Assembly (NCBI GenBank): GCA_965224275.1
Contig: CBDCYR010000016.1
Location: 62,001 to 126,000, forward strand
Length of the DNA stretch: 64,000 bases
Source of the DNA: CAUZWH01 sp965224275
GTDB taxonomy: Bacteria; Pseudomonadota; Alphaproteobacteria; SHVV01
Direction: 5' to 3'
Shown here piece after piece: positions 52,207 to 61,475 of this stretch. Numbering within the stretch: position 1 is the stretch's first letter; every line of letters begins with the position of its first letter. Made by a program: the position numbers and the translations under genes. The notes under the pieces were generated by a model that was given only the letters and a program-made list of their open reading frames with translations, made no database searches and was not told the DNA's origin.

Positions 52207-53900
52207 CCGATTTCCTCCGCGAAATGTTGGATCGTCATGCGCACCGGATTGACCGCCGCTTGGCCGAGGCCACAAATTGACGAGTCCGCCATGACCGTAC
52301 ACAAGTCGTCGAGCAGATCTTGGTTCCAGACCTCTTCGCCCATCAACCTAACCGCTTTCTCGGTCCCAACCCGGCACGGCGTGCACTGGCCACAGCTTTC
52401 GTGCTCGAAGAACGCCATCAGATTGAGTGCCGCAGCGCGCACTTGGTCCTGGTCGGACAAGACGACAACCGCTGCCGACCCAATCAAACAGCCGTGTTCT
52501 TCGAGGGTGCCGAAATCCAGCGGGATATTGCCCTTCGCCGCCGGTAGAATCCCGCCCGACGCACCGCCTGGCAGATACGCCTTGAACGTGTGGCCGCTCG
52601 CCATGCCGCCGCAAAATTCATCGATCAATTCTTGTGCCGTGATGCCGGCCGGCGCGAGCTTGACGCCCGGTTCCTCAACCCGGCCCGACACCGAGAAGCT
52701 GCGCAGGCCTGTGCTGCCGTTGCGGCCGTGTTTGCTGAAGAACTCGGGGCCCTGCTCGACGATATCTCGTACCCAGTAGAGGGTTTCGACGTTGTTGATC
52801 AGGGTTGGGCGCCCGAACAGACCAACTTGCGAAGGGAAAGGTGGTTTGTGGCGCGGCAGTCCGCGCTTGCCTTCGATACTTTCGAGCATCGCGGACTCTT
52901 CGCCGCAGATGTACGCACCAGCACCGCGTCTTAAGTGCATGCGAGTAAACGTCACGCCATCGGCGATCAGGTTGTCGATCCCGTCCTGCAGCACGATGTG
53001 CAATTCCGGGTACTCGTCGCGAAGGTAGATGTAAACGTCGGTCGCCTCCACCGCCCACGCGCCAATCAGGGTCCCCTCGAGGAATCTGTGCGGATCCGTT
53101 TCGAGGTAATAACGGTCCTTGACGGTGCCGGGTTCGCCTTCGTCGGCATTAACCGCCATCAACCTGGGACCGGTTTCGCGACGCACAAATTCCCATTTCC
53201 GCCCGGTTGGAAAGCCGGCCCCGCCCAGTCCTCGCAGCCCCGAATCGTTGAGGCGTAAGATCACACCGTCGGGCGTATGCTCGCCGGCGAGGCAGCTCTC
53301 GAGCAGTTGGTAGCCGCCAGCCGATTTGTAGGTCTCATAATCGATGTAGTCGGGAATCGCCGGTTCAATTGCACCGCGCTTGATATGGTCGATGATCTTG
53401 TCGACGGACGCGTCGGGCACAAAATGCTTTCCCACGGCGGCAACCGGTGCTTGCTCGCAACGGCCGACGCAGGGCGCTGGTACCACCCGCACATCATCGC
53501 CGACGGCGCCCCCGAGGTCTGCGATGAGGCGCTCGGCACCGAACAACGAACACGTCAGACTGTCGCACACACGCACCGTCGTGGCCGGCGGCGGGGTTTC
53601 ATCCTCAAGGACGACGTCGAAGTGGTGATAGAAGGTGGCCACCTCATACACCTCGGTGAGGGCCAGCCTCATTTCGTGCGCCAAGGCCACCAGGTGTCGA
53701 TGCGGTAGATGGCCTCTATCGTCTTGAATCAAATGGAGATGCTCAATCAGTAGATCGCGGCGACGTGGCCGATCACCAAGCAATGTTCGCACGTCTTCGA
53801 GCGCGCCGGGATCGAGCTGGCGGCCTTTCTCAAAGAACTTGCCGCCCTTCCCCCGCCTGGGCTTGTCGTATCGCTTGAAGTCTCGATCAGAAGCTGACAT
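52203..53900 (-). CDS. fdsB: Fused FdsG-FdsB (NuoE-NuoF-like) diaphorase subunit of formate dehydrogenase
   Basis: 565 residues from ATG 53900; an ATG six codons earlier is an alternative. Residues about 40-190 match the 24-kDa NuoE/FdsG protein with [2Fe-2S] cysteines in VCDSLTC and APCVGRC. The rest matches 51-kDa NuoF/FdsB: GLGGAGFPTG for NADH, GRPTLINNVETL, and ESCGQCTPCR for the [4Fe-4S] cluster. In most described soluble formate dehydrogenases these are separate genes. It passes electrons from FdsA to NAD. Overlaps fdsA by four bases. Confidence 0.9.
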   Translation of the reverse strand: MSASDRDFKRYDKPRRGKGGKFFEKGRQLDPGALEDVRTLLGDRPRRRDLLIEHLHLIQDDRGHLPHRHLVALAHEMRLALTEVYEVATFYHHFDVVLEDETPPPATTVRVCDSLTCSLFGAERLIADLGGAVGDDVRVVPAPCVGRCEQAPVAAVGKHFVPDASVDKIIDHIKRGAIEPAIPDYIDYETYKSAGGYQLLESCLAGEHTPDGVILRLNDSGLRGLGGAGFPTGRKWEFVRRETGPRLMAVNADEGEPGTVKDRYYLETDPHRFLEGTLIGAWAVEATDVYIYLRDEYPELHIVLQDGIDNLIADGVTFTRMHLRRGAGAYICGEESAMLESIEGKRGLPRHKPPFPSQVGLFGRPTLINNVETLYWVRDIVEQGPEFFSKHGRNGSTGLRSFSVSGRVEEPGVKLAPAGITAQELIDEFCGGMASGHTFKAYLPGGASGGILPAAKGNIPLDFGTLEEHGCLIGSAAVVVLSDQDQVRAAALNLMAFFEHESCGQCTPCRVGTEKAVRLMGEEVWNQDLLDDLCTVMADSSICGLGQAAVNPVRMTIQHFAEEIG

Positions 53901-54036
53901 ACCCAAACCAAAGGCCATCGGGAAAAAGCAATCGGCGCCACGGCGGGAGCCGCGAACGCCTTGAATGCTGCGCAATCTCGCAAATGAGCGAACGCATGTA
54001 AAACCAATTCGCGGTGATGTGATCGGGCGGTCAACT

Positions 54037-54681
54037 ATGGACGAATTGCGGTTCGCCTCGCTCCTCTGCTCACGGCTGTGTCACGATTTGGTCGGTTCAA
54101 TCGGGGCAATTAACAACGGCCTTGAATTGCTGGAGGGCAATCAAGACAAGGAAACCCAGCGCGAGGCGATGGGACTCATCCAATTCGCGGCACGTGACCT
54201 GCGCAATAAAGCCCAATATCTTCGCGTTGCGTTCGGCTTGCCGGGTGCTGGTGCGATCGCGATCGACTTGCGGCGCAGCCGCGAATTGGCGGTAAACCTA
54301 TTCGCCGAAGGCAAGATCAAATTGGATTGGCCTGATGATCAGGTCATTCCGACGCTCCACCCTGAAGAGCATAAGTTGCTGCTCAACTTATTGTTGCTTA
54401 CAGGTGAAGGGCTGGCCCGCGGCGGTGACCTGCGGGTGTCGTTTACCAGCGACGTCCACCACTTCACGATGAGTATCGTGGCGCATGGGCGGGGGGTGAA
54501 GCTTCGCGACGACCTGCTTGATGCGTTGGAGGGCAAGACGCCGGTCGAGGATCTCGATGCGAAGGCCGCACAGGCACACCTCACGAACGTGCTCGCCAGA
54601 CACGTCGGTGGAACGCTCGCGCTTGAGCAGGCCGGAGAAGATCCCGAACAGATGACGCTTACGGCAACGATCCCGCGTTAG
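54037..54681 (+). CDS. chpT: ChpT-type histidine phosphotransferase
   Basis: 214 residues from ATG 54037; longer frames reach 53965, into the promoter of the divergent fds operon. The N-terminal helix LCSRLCHDLVGSIGAINNGLELL carries the phospho-acceptor H16, and the C-terminal half has the degenerate ATPase-like fold of ChpT (HPEEHKLLLNLLLLTGEGLARGG). In alphaproteobacteria ChpT passes phosphate from CckA to CtrA. ctrA lies 4 kb away. Confidence 0.85.
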   Translation: MDELRFASLLCSRLCHDLVGSIGAINNGLELLEGNQDKETQREAMGLIQFAARDLRNKAQYLRVAFGLPGAGAIAIDLRRSRELAVNLFAEGKIKLDWPDDQVIPTLHPEEHKLLLNLLLLTGEGLARGGDLRVSFTSDVHHFTMSIVAHGRGVKLRDDLLDALEGKTPVEDLDAKAAQAHLTNVLARHVGGTLALEQAGEDPEQMTLTATIPR

Positions 54682-54827
54682 CCGCATCTCTTTCTGCCCT
54701 CGATCTCGGCGCAGCTTTTGGCGGTTTGACGGCAGGGATCGTGCCACGGTCAGGCCCAGACGGGGAGCGTCGTGAACAGCTTGCATGGTTTTGGCACGGT
54801 CCATAGGATGCCCGCGCTTACGATGTC

Positions 54828-55043
54828 ATGACAAGCAAACCCCCACCACCAACCGACGCAAAAACGCCGTCAAACGCGATCGATTCGCTACTCGCGAAGG
54901 GGCCCCGCGTCGTAAATATCGGGTTGGAACAGTTTGCCCTTGATCTTGCCGATCAGGGCGTGAGCGTCGTTCATGTCGACTGGTCACCGCCTGCAGCGGG
55001 CGATCCGAAGCTGCGGTCGCTTCTTGCCAAGCTGGGATCGTAG
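54828..55043 (+). CDS. Small protein resembling the N-terminal module of DUF1116 (YlbE-like) proteins
   Basis: 71 residues. KGPRVVNIGLEQFALDLADQGVSVVHVDWSPPAAGDPKLRSLLAKL resembles, from memory, the opening segment that in several DUF1116 proteins is fused to the rest. Here it ends in TAG and the DUF1116 body starts 22 bases on with its own GAGGGGGGAACC ribosome site. Either it is a natural split or an old interruption. It would probably pair with the downstream product. No clear ribosome site is seen before ATG 54828. Confidence 0.65.
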   Translation: MTSKPPPPTDAKTPSNAIDSLLAKGPRVVNIGLEQFALDLADQGVSVVHVDWSPPAAGDPKLRSLLAKLGS

Positions 55044-55065
55044 CGGCGGCACCGAGGGGGGAACC

Positions 55066-56316
55066 GTGCAATCAATCGAAGATGCCAATCGCGAAACCGT
55101 TCGACGCATGCTGGCGGCGGATCCGGTGCTGGTGGATGTGGTCCGAGCCGGTGACGTAATCGACGGTCTCGATAAGCATGTCATGCTTCATGCCGGTCCG
55201 CCGATTGAGTGGGCGCGCATGTGTGGTCCGATGAAAGGCGCAATTTGCGGTGCCGCGGTACTCGAAGGGTGGGCTAAAACACTCGACGAAGCCGAACAAA
55301 TGGCGGCTGGTGGTGAATTTTCTTTTCACCCCAACCATCATTTCGGGGCGGTCGGGCCGATGACCGGCATAACCACCCAAAACATGATGGTATTCGCGAT
55401 CGAGAATCGAGCATTCGGCAATCGAACTTACTGCACGCTCAACGAAGGCTTAGGAAAAGTGCTGCGCTATGGCGGCAATGATGACGAGGTGCTGAAACAC
55501 CTGCGCTGGCTGTCGACCGACCTTGGACCGATACTGGCGGCCGGCTTGCAGGCCCTTGGCGGGCTGCCTCTCAAGGGCATCATCGCGCGTGGTCTTGCGA
55601 TGGGCGATGAAATGCACCAACGCAACGCAGCCTGCACCAGTCTGTTTATTCGCGAGTTGGCGCCTTCGCTCGCCCGTTCGGAAACCGATAGCGAAAAATT
55701 AGGGCGCGCGTTGGCGTTCATCGGGGGCAACGATCTGTTCTTTCTCAACATCGCCATGCCGATGGCGAAGTCGATAACCGATCCCGCGATGGGCATCGAA
55801 GGGTCCAGCGTGGTCACGGCGATGGCGCGCAACGGCACCGAATTCGGTATTCGCGTGAGCGGTACCGGTGATGCCTGGTTCACCGCGCCATGCGAAATGC
55901 CGCAAGGGATGTACTTGCCCGGTTTTAGCGAAGCGGACGCGAACCCCGATCTCGGCGACTCGACGATTACCGAGACCATTGGGCTGGGAAGTTTCGCAAT
56001 GGCAACATCGCCGGCAGTTGCCGGCTTCCTCGGTGCTGGCAGTGCCGCGGACGCGCTGAATTATACGCGCGCAATGCTCGAAATTACCTGCGAACAAAAT
56101 CCTGAATGGACCATTCCCGCGCTAGATTTTGCGGGATTGCCGACCGGGATCGATATCCGCAAGGTTGTCGAAACCGGCAGCACGCCGACCATTAATACCG
56201 GTATTGCCCACCGCGAAGCCGGGGTTGGTCAGGTTGGTGCCGGGATCGTTCGCGCCCCGTTCGCGTGTTTCGAAAAAGCGCTGGTTGCGCTCGCCGAGCA
56301 CATGGGCGTGTCGTGA
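55066..56316 (+). CDS. DUF1116 protein, YlbE/AllG-like
   Basis: 416 residues from GTG 55066. Motifs shared with YlbE-like proteins include ANRETVRRMLAADPVLVDVVRAGDVI, the LHAGPPIEWARMCGPMKGA segment near 45-60 and FHPNHHFGAVGPMTGI near 90-105. E. coli AllG (YlbE) is a subunit of the oxamate carbamoyltransferase that splits oxalurate in allantoin breakdown. It overlaps the fdrA start (GTGA), so the two form an operon. The exact reaction here is inference. Confidence 0.85.
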   Translation: MQSIEDANRETVRRMLAADPVLVDVVRAGDVIDGLDKHVMLHAGPPIEWARMCGPMKGAICGAAVLEGWAKTLDEAEQMAAGGEFSFHPNHHFGAVGPMTGITTQNMMVFAIENRAFGNRTYCTLNEGLGKVLRYGGNDDEVLKHLRWLSTDLGPILAAGLQALGGLPLKGIIARGLAMGDEMHQRNAACTSLFIRELAPSLARSETDSEKLGRALAFIGGNDLFFLNIAMPMAKSITDPAMGIEGSSVVTAMARNGTEFGIRVSGTGDAWFTAPCEMPQGMYLPGFSEADANPDLGDSTITETIGLGSFAMATSPAVAGFLGAGSAADALNYTRAMLEITCEQNPEWTIPALDFAGLPTGIDIRKVVETGSTPTINTGIAHREAGVGQVGAGIVRAPFACFEKALVALAEHMGVS

Positions 56317-57806
56317 CCAAAGCGGCCCTCGCCGTCGAGGTCCGCCAAAACTTCTATCTCGATTCGGTCGCGCTGATGCGGATCTCGCGCGAGGTCAGCG
56401 CTATAGACGGAGTCGTTGAGGCGGCCCTGATGATCGGCACCGAGGCCAACAAGAACATGCTGCGTGACGCAGGGTTGTTCAATTCGGATGGTGATCGAGC
56501 CGGGCCCAACGACCTTATTATCTCGATCAAGGCGGAGGCCGATGCCGCCGTGGCCGACGCCCGGCGCGTGGCCGTTGATCTTCTCGATAAGCCTCGTTCG
56601 GCGGCTGGCGACGGGGCGACGTGGCGTCCGAAATCCCTGGACACCGCGGTTAAGCAGCTGAGTGGTGCAAATTTCGCGTTGGTCTCGGTTGCCGGCGAGT
56701 TTGCGGTTGCAGAAGCGCGCAAAGCCCTCGACCGGGGCCTTCACGTCATGCTGTTTAGTGACAATATTTCGCTTGCCGACGAGATCGAGCTAAAGCGCAA
56801 GGGGATTGAGCAGGGTCTGCTAGTGATGGGCCCAGATTGCGGCACAGCTCTGATCGGAGGAACCGGATTGGGTTTTGCCAATGCCGTGCCGGTGGGAAAT
56901 ATTGGCCTGGTTTCGGCTTCCGGCACCGGTCTGCAAGAGGTGTCCAGTTTGATCGCACGGCACGGTGGCGGCGTCTCGCATGGCATCGGCGTTGGCGGTC
57001 GCGATCTCTCACGTGACGTCGGCGCGGCGATGACGACGAGCGCGATTGCCGCGCTTTCGCGCGATCCTGGCACCGACAGCATCATCGTCATCTCCAAGCC
57101 CCCCGATAGCGATACCGCACGTACGATGCTGGAGGCAGTGGCACAGGCACAAAAACCGACCATTGTTTGTTTGATCGGTGCCGAGCCGATGGCGATGCCG
57201 GCCAACGCAACGCAGGTTGGCACGCTGGTTGAAACCGCATTTGGCGCCCTTCAAAAGCGCGCCGATGATCTGCAGTTATCGGCCACCGCGACGACATCGG
57301 TCGATGCGACCGGGCGCCGGCTGGTCGGGCTATTCTGCGGCGGGACCTTGTGCGCGGAAGCACAGGTTGTGGCACACATGCGGAGCCTGCCGGTGACATC
57401 GAATGCTGCCATCCCGGGAAGCACCCGATGGCAGGAGAATGTGGCGGATCGCCACGTCCTGTTGGATCTTGGCGCCGATGAATTCACGATCGGGCGACCG
57501 CACCCAATGATCGAGCCGAGCGGGCGAACCGACCTGCTCATCGAGGCCTTAGCCGATCGCACAATCGGCGCTATCCTGGTTGATATCGTGCTGGGTTACG
57601 GCGCGCATGCCGATCCCGCACAACAACTCATCGATTCCATTGCGGGCATCAAGTCTCGACCACCGATTGTCGCATCGGTTTGCGGCACAGTGGGCGATCC
57701 CCAGAATTTTGATGAACAGGTCGACGCGCTTACGGGGGCCGGTATTGTTGTTGCGGGTTCCAACGCAGAGGCCACCGCGCGGGCTATCGATCTCCTGCAC
57801 CAATAG
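56313..57806 (+). CDS. fdrA: FdrA/AllF-like acyl-CoA synthetase-fold protein
   Basis: 497 residues from GTG 56313, overlapping the DUF1116 stop by four bases. It has the succinyl-CoA-ligase-like fold of FdrA: VRQNFYLDSVALMRIS at the start, GLLVMGPDCGTALIGGTGLGFANAV with the phosphohistidine-loop region, GLVSASGTGLQEVSSLI and a second LFCGGTLCAEAQ domain. FdrA (AllF) works with YlbE and YlbF. The 3' end overlaps the convergent DUF2877 gene by 23 bases. A carbamate kinase gene, usual in such loci, is not seen. Confidence 0.88.
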   Translation: MTKAALAVEVRQNFYLDSVALMRISREVSAIDGVVEAALMIGTEANKNMLRDAGLFNSDGDRAGPNDLIISIKAEADAAVADARRVAVDLLDKPRSAAGDGATWRPKSLDTAVKQLSGANFALVSVAGEFAVAEARKALDRGLHVMLFSDNISLADEIELKRKGIEQGLLVMGPDCGTALIGGTGLGFANAVPVGNIGLVSASGTGLQEVSSLIARHGGGVSHGIGVGGRDLSRDVGAAMTTSAIAALSRDPGTDSIIVISKPPDSDTARTMLEAVAQAQKPTIVCLIGAEPMAMPANATQVGTLVETAFGALQKRADDLQLSATATTSVDATGRRLVGLFCGGTLCAEAQVVAHMRSLPVTSNAAIPGSTRWQENVADRHVLLDLGADEFTIGRPHPMIEPSGRTDLLIEALADRTIGAILVDIVLGYGAHADPAQQLIDSIAGIKSRPPIVASVCGTVGDPQNFDEQVDALTGAGIVVAGSNAEATARAIDLLHQ

Positions 57807-58683
57807 ACAGAACAACACCGACCAGCGCGTCCCAGCCGGACGAATGACCGATCCGGTCAAGTGCCGAAAGTTGGGCCGGGAAATCGTGGGTTTCTCCGGT
57901 TAGCGTCGCATTGACGATGTCGTGCAACGCTGCGCCGCCGTACCCGTCGGCGGCGCAGCCAAGATGGGCTTGGCTGATACGGCCGGTCCCGTCGCGCGCC
58001 GCCTCAAGCACACTGTGTCCGAGTCGCGCCGCGGGGTTAAGTCGACCCATTGCGCGCAGCGTGACCAGACAACCGCCGAGGACATCATCGCCAGACGGCG
58101 TTAGGCCGGGGCCGAGTCCGACCAGCGTCAAAACTTCGTTCGGAACAGATCGAATTCCGCCCGCGCCCATCCGCATCCAGTCACGTAACGCACTAACACC
58201 AGGCCAGGCGATATCCAGAAGAAGCGGCATAGGCGCGGTTGGATTGACACCATCCAAAAGAGGAACGAGAAGGGGGCTTAGCCCCCGGTCCAACTGGAAG
58301 ACGTCGAGCGCCCGACGTAACTCGGTTCGGGCGGACGCGCTGACGTGCGTGTTAGCGCAAGCGTGACGCGAATGCGGCTTCCACTGTCGAGCCCGTGAAA
58401 CGTCGGCTTCGATAGTTGGGGTGGCCGATGATTGAAGAACCCTCTCGAACTCGCGACTCGGCTCAAGAATGGCATTTAGGGGACCGTCTCCAATGCTCGC
58501 ATCCCCGATACACGCAACTTGTCCGTCTGGCGATGCGACATACGCACACCGGTCAAACCTCGCGAACGGGTGAACTGGCTTGTTGGCCAACGCTTGGTAG
58601 GCGGTCGGGCCGATCGACCTTACCGACACGCGTAGCGGAGCGTCGTTACCTGCGGGTTCCAGCGATGTTTCGATCTGTTGCAT
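57784..58683 (-). CDS. DUF2877 protein, YlbF/AllH-like
   Basis: 299 residues. The DUF2877 signature LTLVGLGPGLTPSGDDVLGGCLV is near 188-210. E. coli AllH (YlbF) is the third subunit of oxamate carbamoyltransferase. The start has a plausible ATG after GTTTCGATCTG but no clear ribosome site. It is on the opposite strand to fdrA and DUF1116, with convergent overlap of their ends, which differs from the co-directional E. coli order. Confidence 0.82.
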   Translation of the reverse strand: MQQIETSLEPAGNDAPLRVSVRSIGPTAYQALANKPVHPFARFDRCAYVASPDGQVACIGDASIGDGPLNAILEPSREFERVLQSSATPTIEADVSRARQWKPHSRHACANTHVSASARTELRRALDVFQLDRGLSPLLVPLLDGVNPTAPMPLLLDIAWPGVSALRDWMRMGAGGIRSVPNEVLTLVGLGPGLTPSGDDVLGGCLVTLRAMGRLNPAARLGHSVLEAARDGTGRISQAHLGCAADGYGGAALHDIVNATLTGETHDFPAQLSALDRIGHSSGWDALVGVVLSIGAGDR

Positions 58684-58800
58684 GGTGCAACGATATAACG
58701 AATTACGCTGCTTTATGCGCGGCCATGGAAAAGGCCGCCTCGCGGGCGGCCAATCGCTTACTACACGTACAGAATGAAACAGGTGAGGCGCGTATCCTGA

Positions 58801-59514
58801 TCAGGCGGTCGCTTCGGCGACTTCCCGCTGAACACCCCCTTCAGGATCCCGCAGCACGTAGCCGCGTCCCCAAACCGTCTCGATGTAATTATCGCCGCCG
58901 GTCGCGTTGCCGAGCTTCTTGCGCAATTTACATACGAACACGTCGATGATCTTTAGCTCCGGCTCGTCCATCCCGCCATAGAGATGGTTGAGGAACATTT
59001 CCTTGGTCAGGGTGGTTCCCTTGCGCAAGCTGAGCAGCTCGAGAATGCCATATTCCTTGCCGGTAAGGTGGACCGCTTGCGCGTCGACCTCGACGGATTT
59101 CGTATCGAGGTTCACCTTCATCTTGCCGGTTTCAATGATCGAGTCGGCATGGCCTTGCGAGCGGCGGACGATCGCCCGTATGCGCGCAATCATCTCGTCC
59201 TTGTCGAAGGGCTTGGTTAGATAGTCGTCCGCCCCAAACATCAGGCCTCTGACTTTGTCGTCGACCTCGTTCATCCCCGAAAGGATAAGGATCGGCGTTT
59301 GCACCTTTGCGACGCGGAGCTTTTTGAGCACGTCATAGCCGTGCATGTCGGGCAGGTTAAGATCGAGTACGATAATGTCGTAGTCGTACAACTTGCCAAG
59401 GTCCAATCCTTCCTCACCGAGATCAGTGACATAGGTGTTGAACCCCTCAGCACCGAGCATGAGCTCAATACTCTTGGCGGTAGCTGGATCGTCTTCAACG
59501 AGAAGGACGCGCAT
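58801..59514 (-). CDS. ctrA: Cell-cycle response regulator CtrA
   Basis: 237 residues from ATG 59514; the frame is open further up to 59568. The receiver has VEDDPATAKSIELML, phospho-acceptor D51 in IIVLDLNLPDMHGYDVLKKL, and K in DDYLTKPF. The OmpR-type DNA-binding domain (about 125-225) has LTGKEYGILELLSLRKGTTLTKEMFLNHLYGGMDEPELKIIDVFVCKLRKKL, which is highly conserved in CtrA. It controls flagellar and cell-cycle genes and would be phosphorylated via ChpT. Confidence 0.93.
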   Translation of the reverse strand: MRVLLVEDDPATAKSIELMLGAEGFNTYVTDLGEEGLDLGKLYDYDIIVLDLNLPDMHGYDVLKKLRVAKVQTPILILSGMNEVDDKVRGLMFGADDYLTKPFDKDEMIARIRAIVRRSQGHADSIIETGKMKVNLDTKSVEVDAQAVHLTGKEYGILELLSLRKGTTLTKEMFLNHLYGGMDEPELKIIDVFVCKLRKKLGNATGGDNYIETVWGRGYVLRDPEGGVQREVAEATA

Positions 59515-59576
59515 GGCCGGCCCTTTTGGTAATTGCGACAAAGAACGCCCTTGCGGGCGACGACACACCGTTATGG

Positions 59577-59591
59577 TTAACGGCGCGTTAC
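59577..59591. promoter_or_regulatory. Probable CtrA box (TTAA-N7-TTAC)
   Basis: TTAA at 59577-59580 and TTAC at 59588-59591 with exactly seven bases between; one mismatch to the TTAA-N7-TTAA consensus. It lies 62 bases before the ctrA start. Confidence 0.6.
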
Positions 59592-59611
59592 CGTATTGTG
59601 ACGCGACTACC

Positions 59612-59626
59612 TTAACGGAACCTTAA
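59612..59626. promoter_or_regulatory. CtrA box (perfect TTAA-N7-TTAA)
   Basis: TTAA at 59612-59615 and TTAA at 59623-59626 separated by CGGAACC, an exact match to the CtrA consensus. It lies between the divergent ctrA and fliI genes, 35 bases from the weaker box, so autoregulation of ctrA and control of fliI are both plausible. Confidence 0.75.
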
Positions 59627-59739
59627 TCGGTCCTCGAGATTATCAGGGTACGATTATCTGCATATAAGAGTGATACGTCACTTCACAACTTTGTGGTAGA
59701 AAAAATCGATTCAATTACCAGATCTAGTAGGTCCGAACC

Positions 59740-61059
59740 GTGGAAAACGTAAAGGCTGACCTAGAGAGAATCCAAGATTTCCGGTTTTTTGGTCGTGTGG
59801 TCGCGATACAGGGACTACTTGTCGAAGTTGCCGGGATCGAACGCAGCGTCAGCGTTGGCTCCAATTGCGTCCTTGTTGGACGCGAGCGTGAGATCGTCGC
59901 CGAGGTCGTCGGCTTCCGTGACAATCGCACGTTGTTAATGCCGTTTGGTTCGGTCGATGGCGTTGGTCTTGGCTCGCAGGCTGTGGTGACCGAGCACGAT
60001 CCGGTCGTCTATCCGGATGCCGCATGGCTCGGGCGCATCGTCAACGCGATGGGTGGACCGGTCGATGGTCTCGGCCCTATCAAGCGAGGCCTGGATGCCT
60101 ACCCGTTGCGCGCCATGCCGCCGCAAGCGAATACCCGCCATCGCGTCGCGGGGAAAATCGATCTTGGCGTGCGCTCGATCAATACCTTTCTCACCTGCTG
60201 TCGCGGCCAGCGCATGGGGATTTTCTCCGGATCCGGAATCGGCAAATCAATTCTGCTTTCGATGATGGCGAAGAACACCCAGGCCGACGTCAACATCATC
60301 GGGCTGGTGGGCGAACGCGGTCGTGAGGTCAAGGAATTTGTTGACGATTACCTCGGCCCAGAGGGTATGAAGAAATCGATCGTTGTCGTTGCCACATCCG
60401 ATGAATCGGCGCTCATGCGCCGTCAAGCGGCCTATCTGACGCTCACGCTGGCCGAGTTCTTTCGCGACCTCGGCCTGGATGTGCTTTGCATGATGGATAG
60501 TATTACCCGCTTCGCGATGGCGCAGCGCGAGATCGGGTTATCAAGTGGTGAGCCTCCGGCGAGCAAGGGCTATACGCCGACCGTATTCTCCGAACTTCCT
60601 CGGCTCCTGGAGCGCGCAGGCACGGGAACCGGCGAAGGAACGATCACCGGTCTGTTCACCGTATTGGTCGAAGGCGACGATCACAATGAGCCGATCTCGG
60701 ATGCGGCACGCGGAATTCTCGATGGCCATATTGTGCTCGATCGCGCAATCGCCGAGCGCGGCCGATACCCGCCCGTCAATGTGCTGCGAAGCGTTTCGCG
60801 GACAATGCCTGATTGCAACTCGCCCGAGGAGAATGAACTCGTCGATCGGGCGCGGCGGTTGATTTCTGTGTTCGAAGATATGGCGGAAATGATCCGACTA
60901 GGCGCCTACCGGATCGGTTCCGATCCAAGCGTCGATGAGGCGATCAAATACCGCGACGCCCTTGAGGCGTTTCTCGGCCAGTACAAGGACGAAGCGTGCT
61001 CCCTTGAGGAGTGTTACGCGCAACTGGAGCAGATCTTCAGCGAGGGCGACGCGCTATGA
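59740..61059 (+). CDS. fliI: Flagellar export ATPase FliI
   Basis: 439 residues from GTG 59740. It is an F1-beta-like hexameric ATPase with Walker A GIFSGSGIGKS near 165-175, LVGERGREVKEF, Walker B LDVLCMMDSITRFAMAQREIG and the arginine-finger region SVSRTMPD. FliI energises the flagellar type III secretion system at the cytoplasmic membrane. It overlaps fliJ by four bases and is divergent from ctrA. Confidence 0.93.
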   Translation: MENVKADLERIQDFRFFGRVVAIQGLLVEVAGIERSVSVGSNCVLVGREREIVAEVVGFRDNRTLLMPFGSVDGVGLGSQAVVTEHDPVVYPDAAWLGRIVNAMGGPVDGLGPIKRGLDAYPLRAMPPQANTRHRVAGKIDLGVRSINTFLTCCRGQRMGIFSGSGIGKSILLSMMAKNTQADVNIIGLVGERGREVKEFVDDYLGPEGMKKSIVVVATSDESALMRRQAAYLTLTLAEFFRDLGLDVLCMMDSITRFAMAQREIGLSSGEPPASKGYTPTVFSELPRLLERAGTGTGEGTITGLFTVLVEGDDHNEPISDAARGILDGHIVLDRAIAERGRYPPVNVLRSVSRTMPDCNSPEENELVDRARRLISVFEDMAEMIRLGAYRIGSDPSVDEAIKYRDALEAFLGQYKDEACSLEECYAQLEQIFSEGDAL

Positions 61060-61475
61060 AGGGGGTTGCGACGCTCATTCGTTTGCACCAATGGCAGCTT
61101 GACCAAAAACGCCGCGAGCTTGGTTCGCTTGAGCGTCTAAAGGCCAGCTTTCTCGGTCAACTCGGCAAGCTCGAGCAGGATTTAGTCGTCGAACAACAGG
61201 TCGCGGCGGGAACCGAGATCGGGATGTTCGCTTACGCGAATTACGCCGTTGGCGTGGTCAGTCGTCGCGATACCCTCAACAAGTCTATCGAGGAGGTTGA
61301 CCAACAAATCGCGAACAAACACGCGGAGGTCACCAGCGCATTTCACGAAGTGAAACGCTACGAGATCGCCCTGCGCGAATCGGAGCGACGCCGCGAAGTC
61401 GCGCTGGCACGAAAGGAACAGATGGATCTTGATGAGGTGGCACTGAATATCCATCGCTGGCGGGGCACGGGCTAG
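61056..61475 (+). CDS. fliJ: Flagellar export chaperone FliJ-like protein
   Basis: 139 residues from the ATG that overlaps the fliI stop. It is highly charged and almost entirely coiled coil (RLHQWQLDQKRRELGSLERLKASFL through ALRESERRREVALARKEQMDLDEVA), the right size and place for FliJ, which stimulates the FliI ring. FliJ sequences are poorly conserved, so the name rests on position and coiled-coil form. Confidence 0.82.
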   Translation: MKGVATLIRLHQWQLDQKRRELGSLERLKASFLGQLGKLEQDLVVEQQVAAGTEIGMFAYANYAVGVVSRRDTLNKSIEEVDQQIANKHAEVTSAFHEVKRYEIALRESERRREVALARKEQMDLDEVALNIHRWRGTG

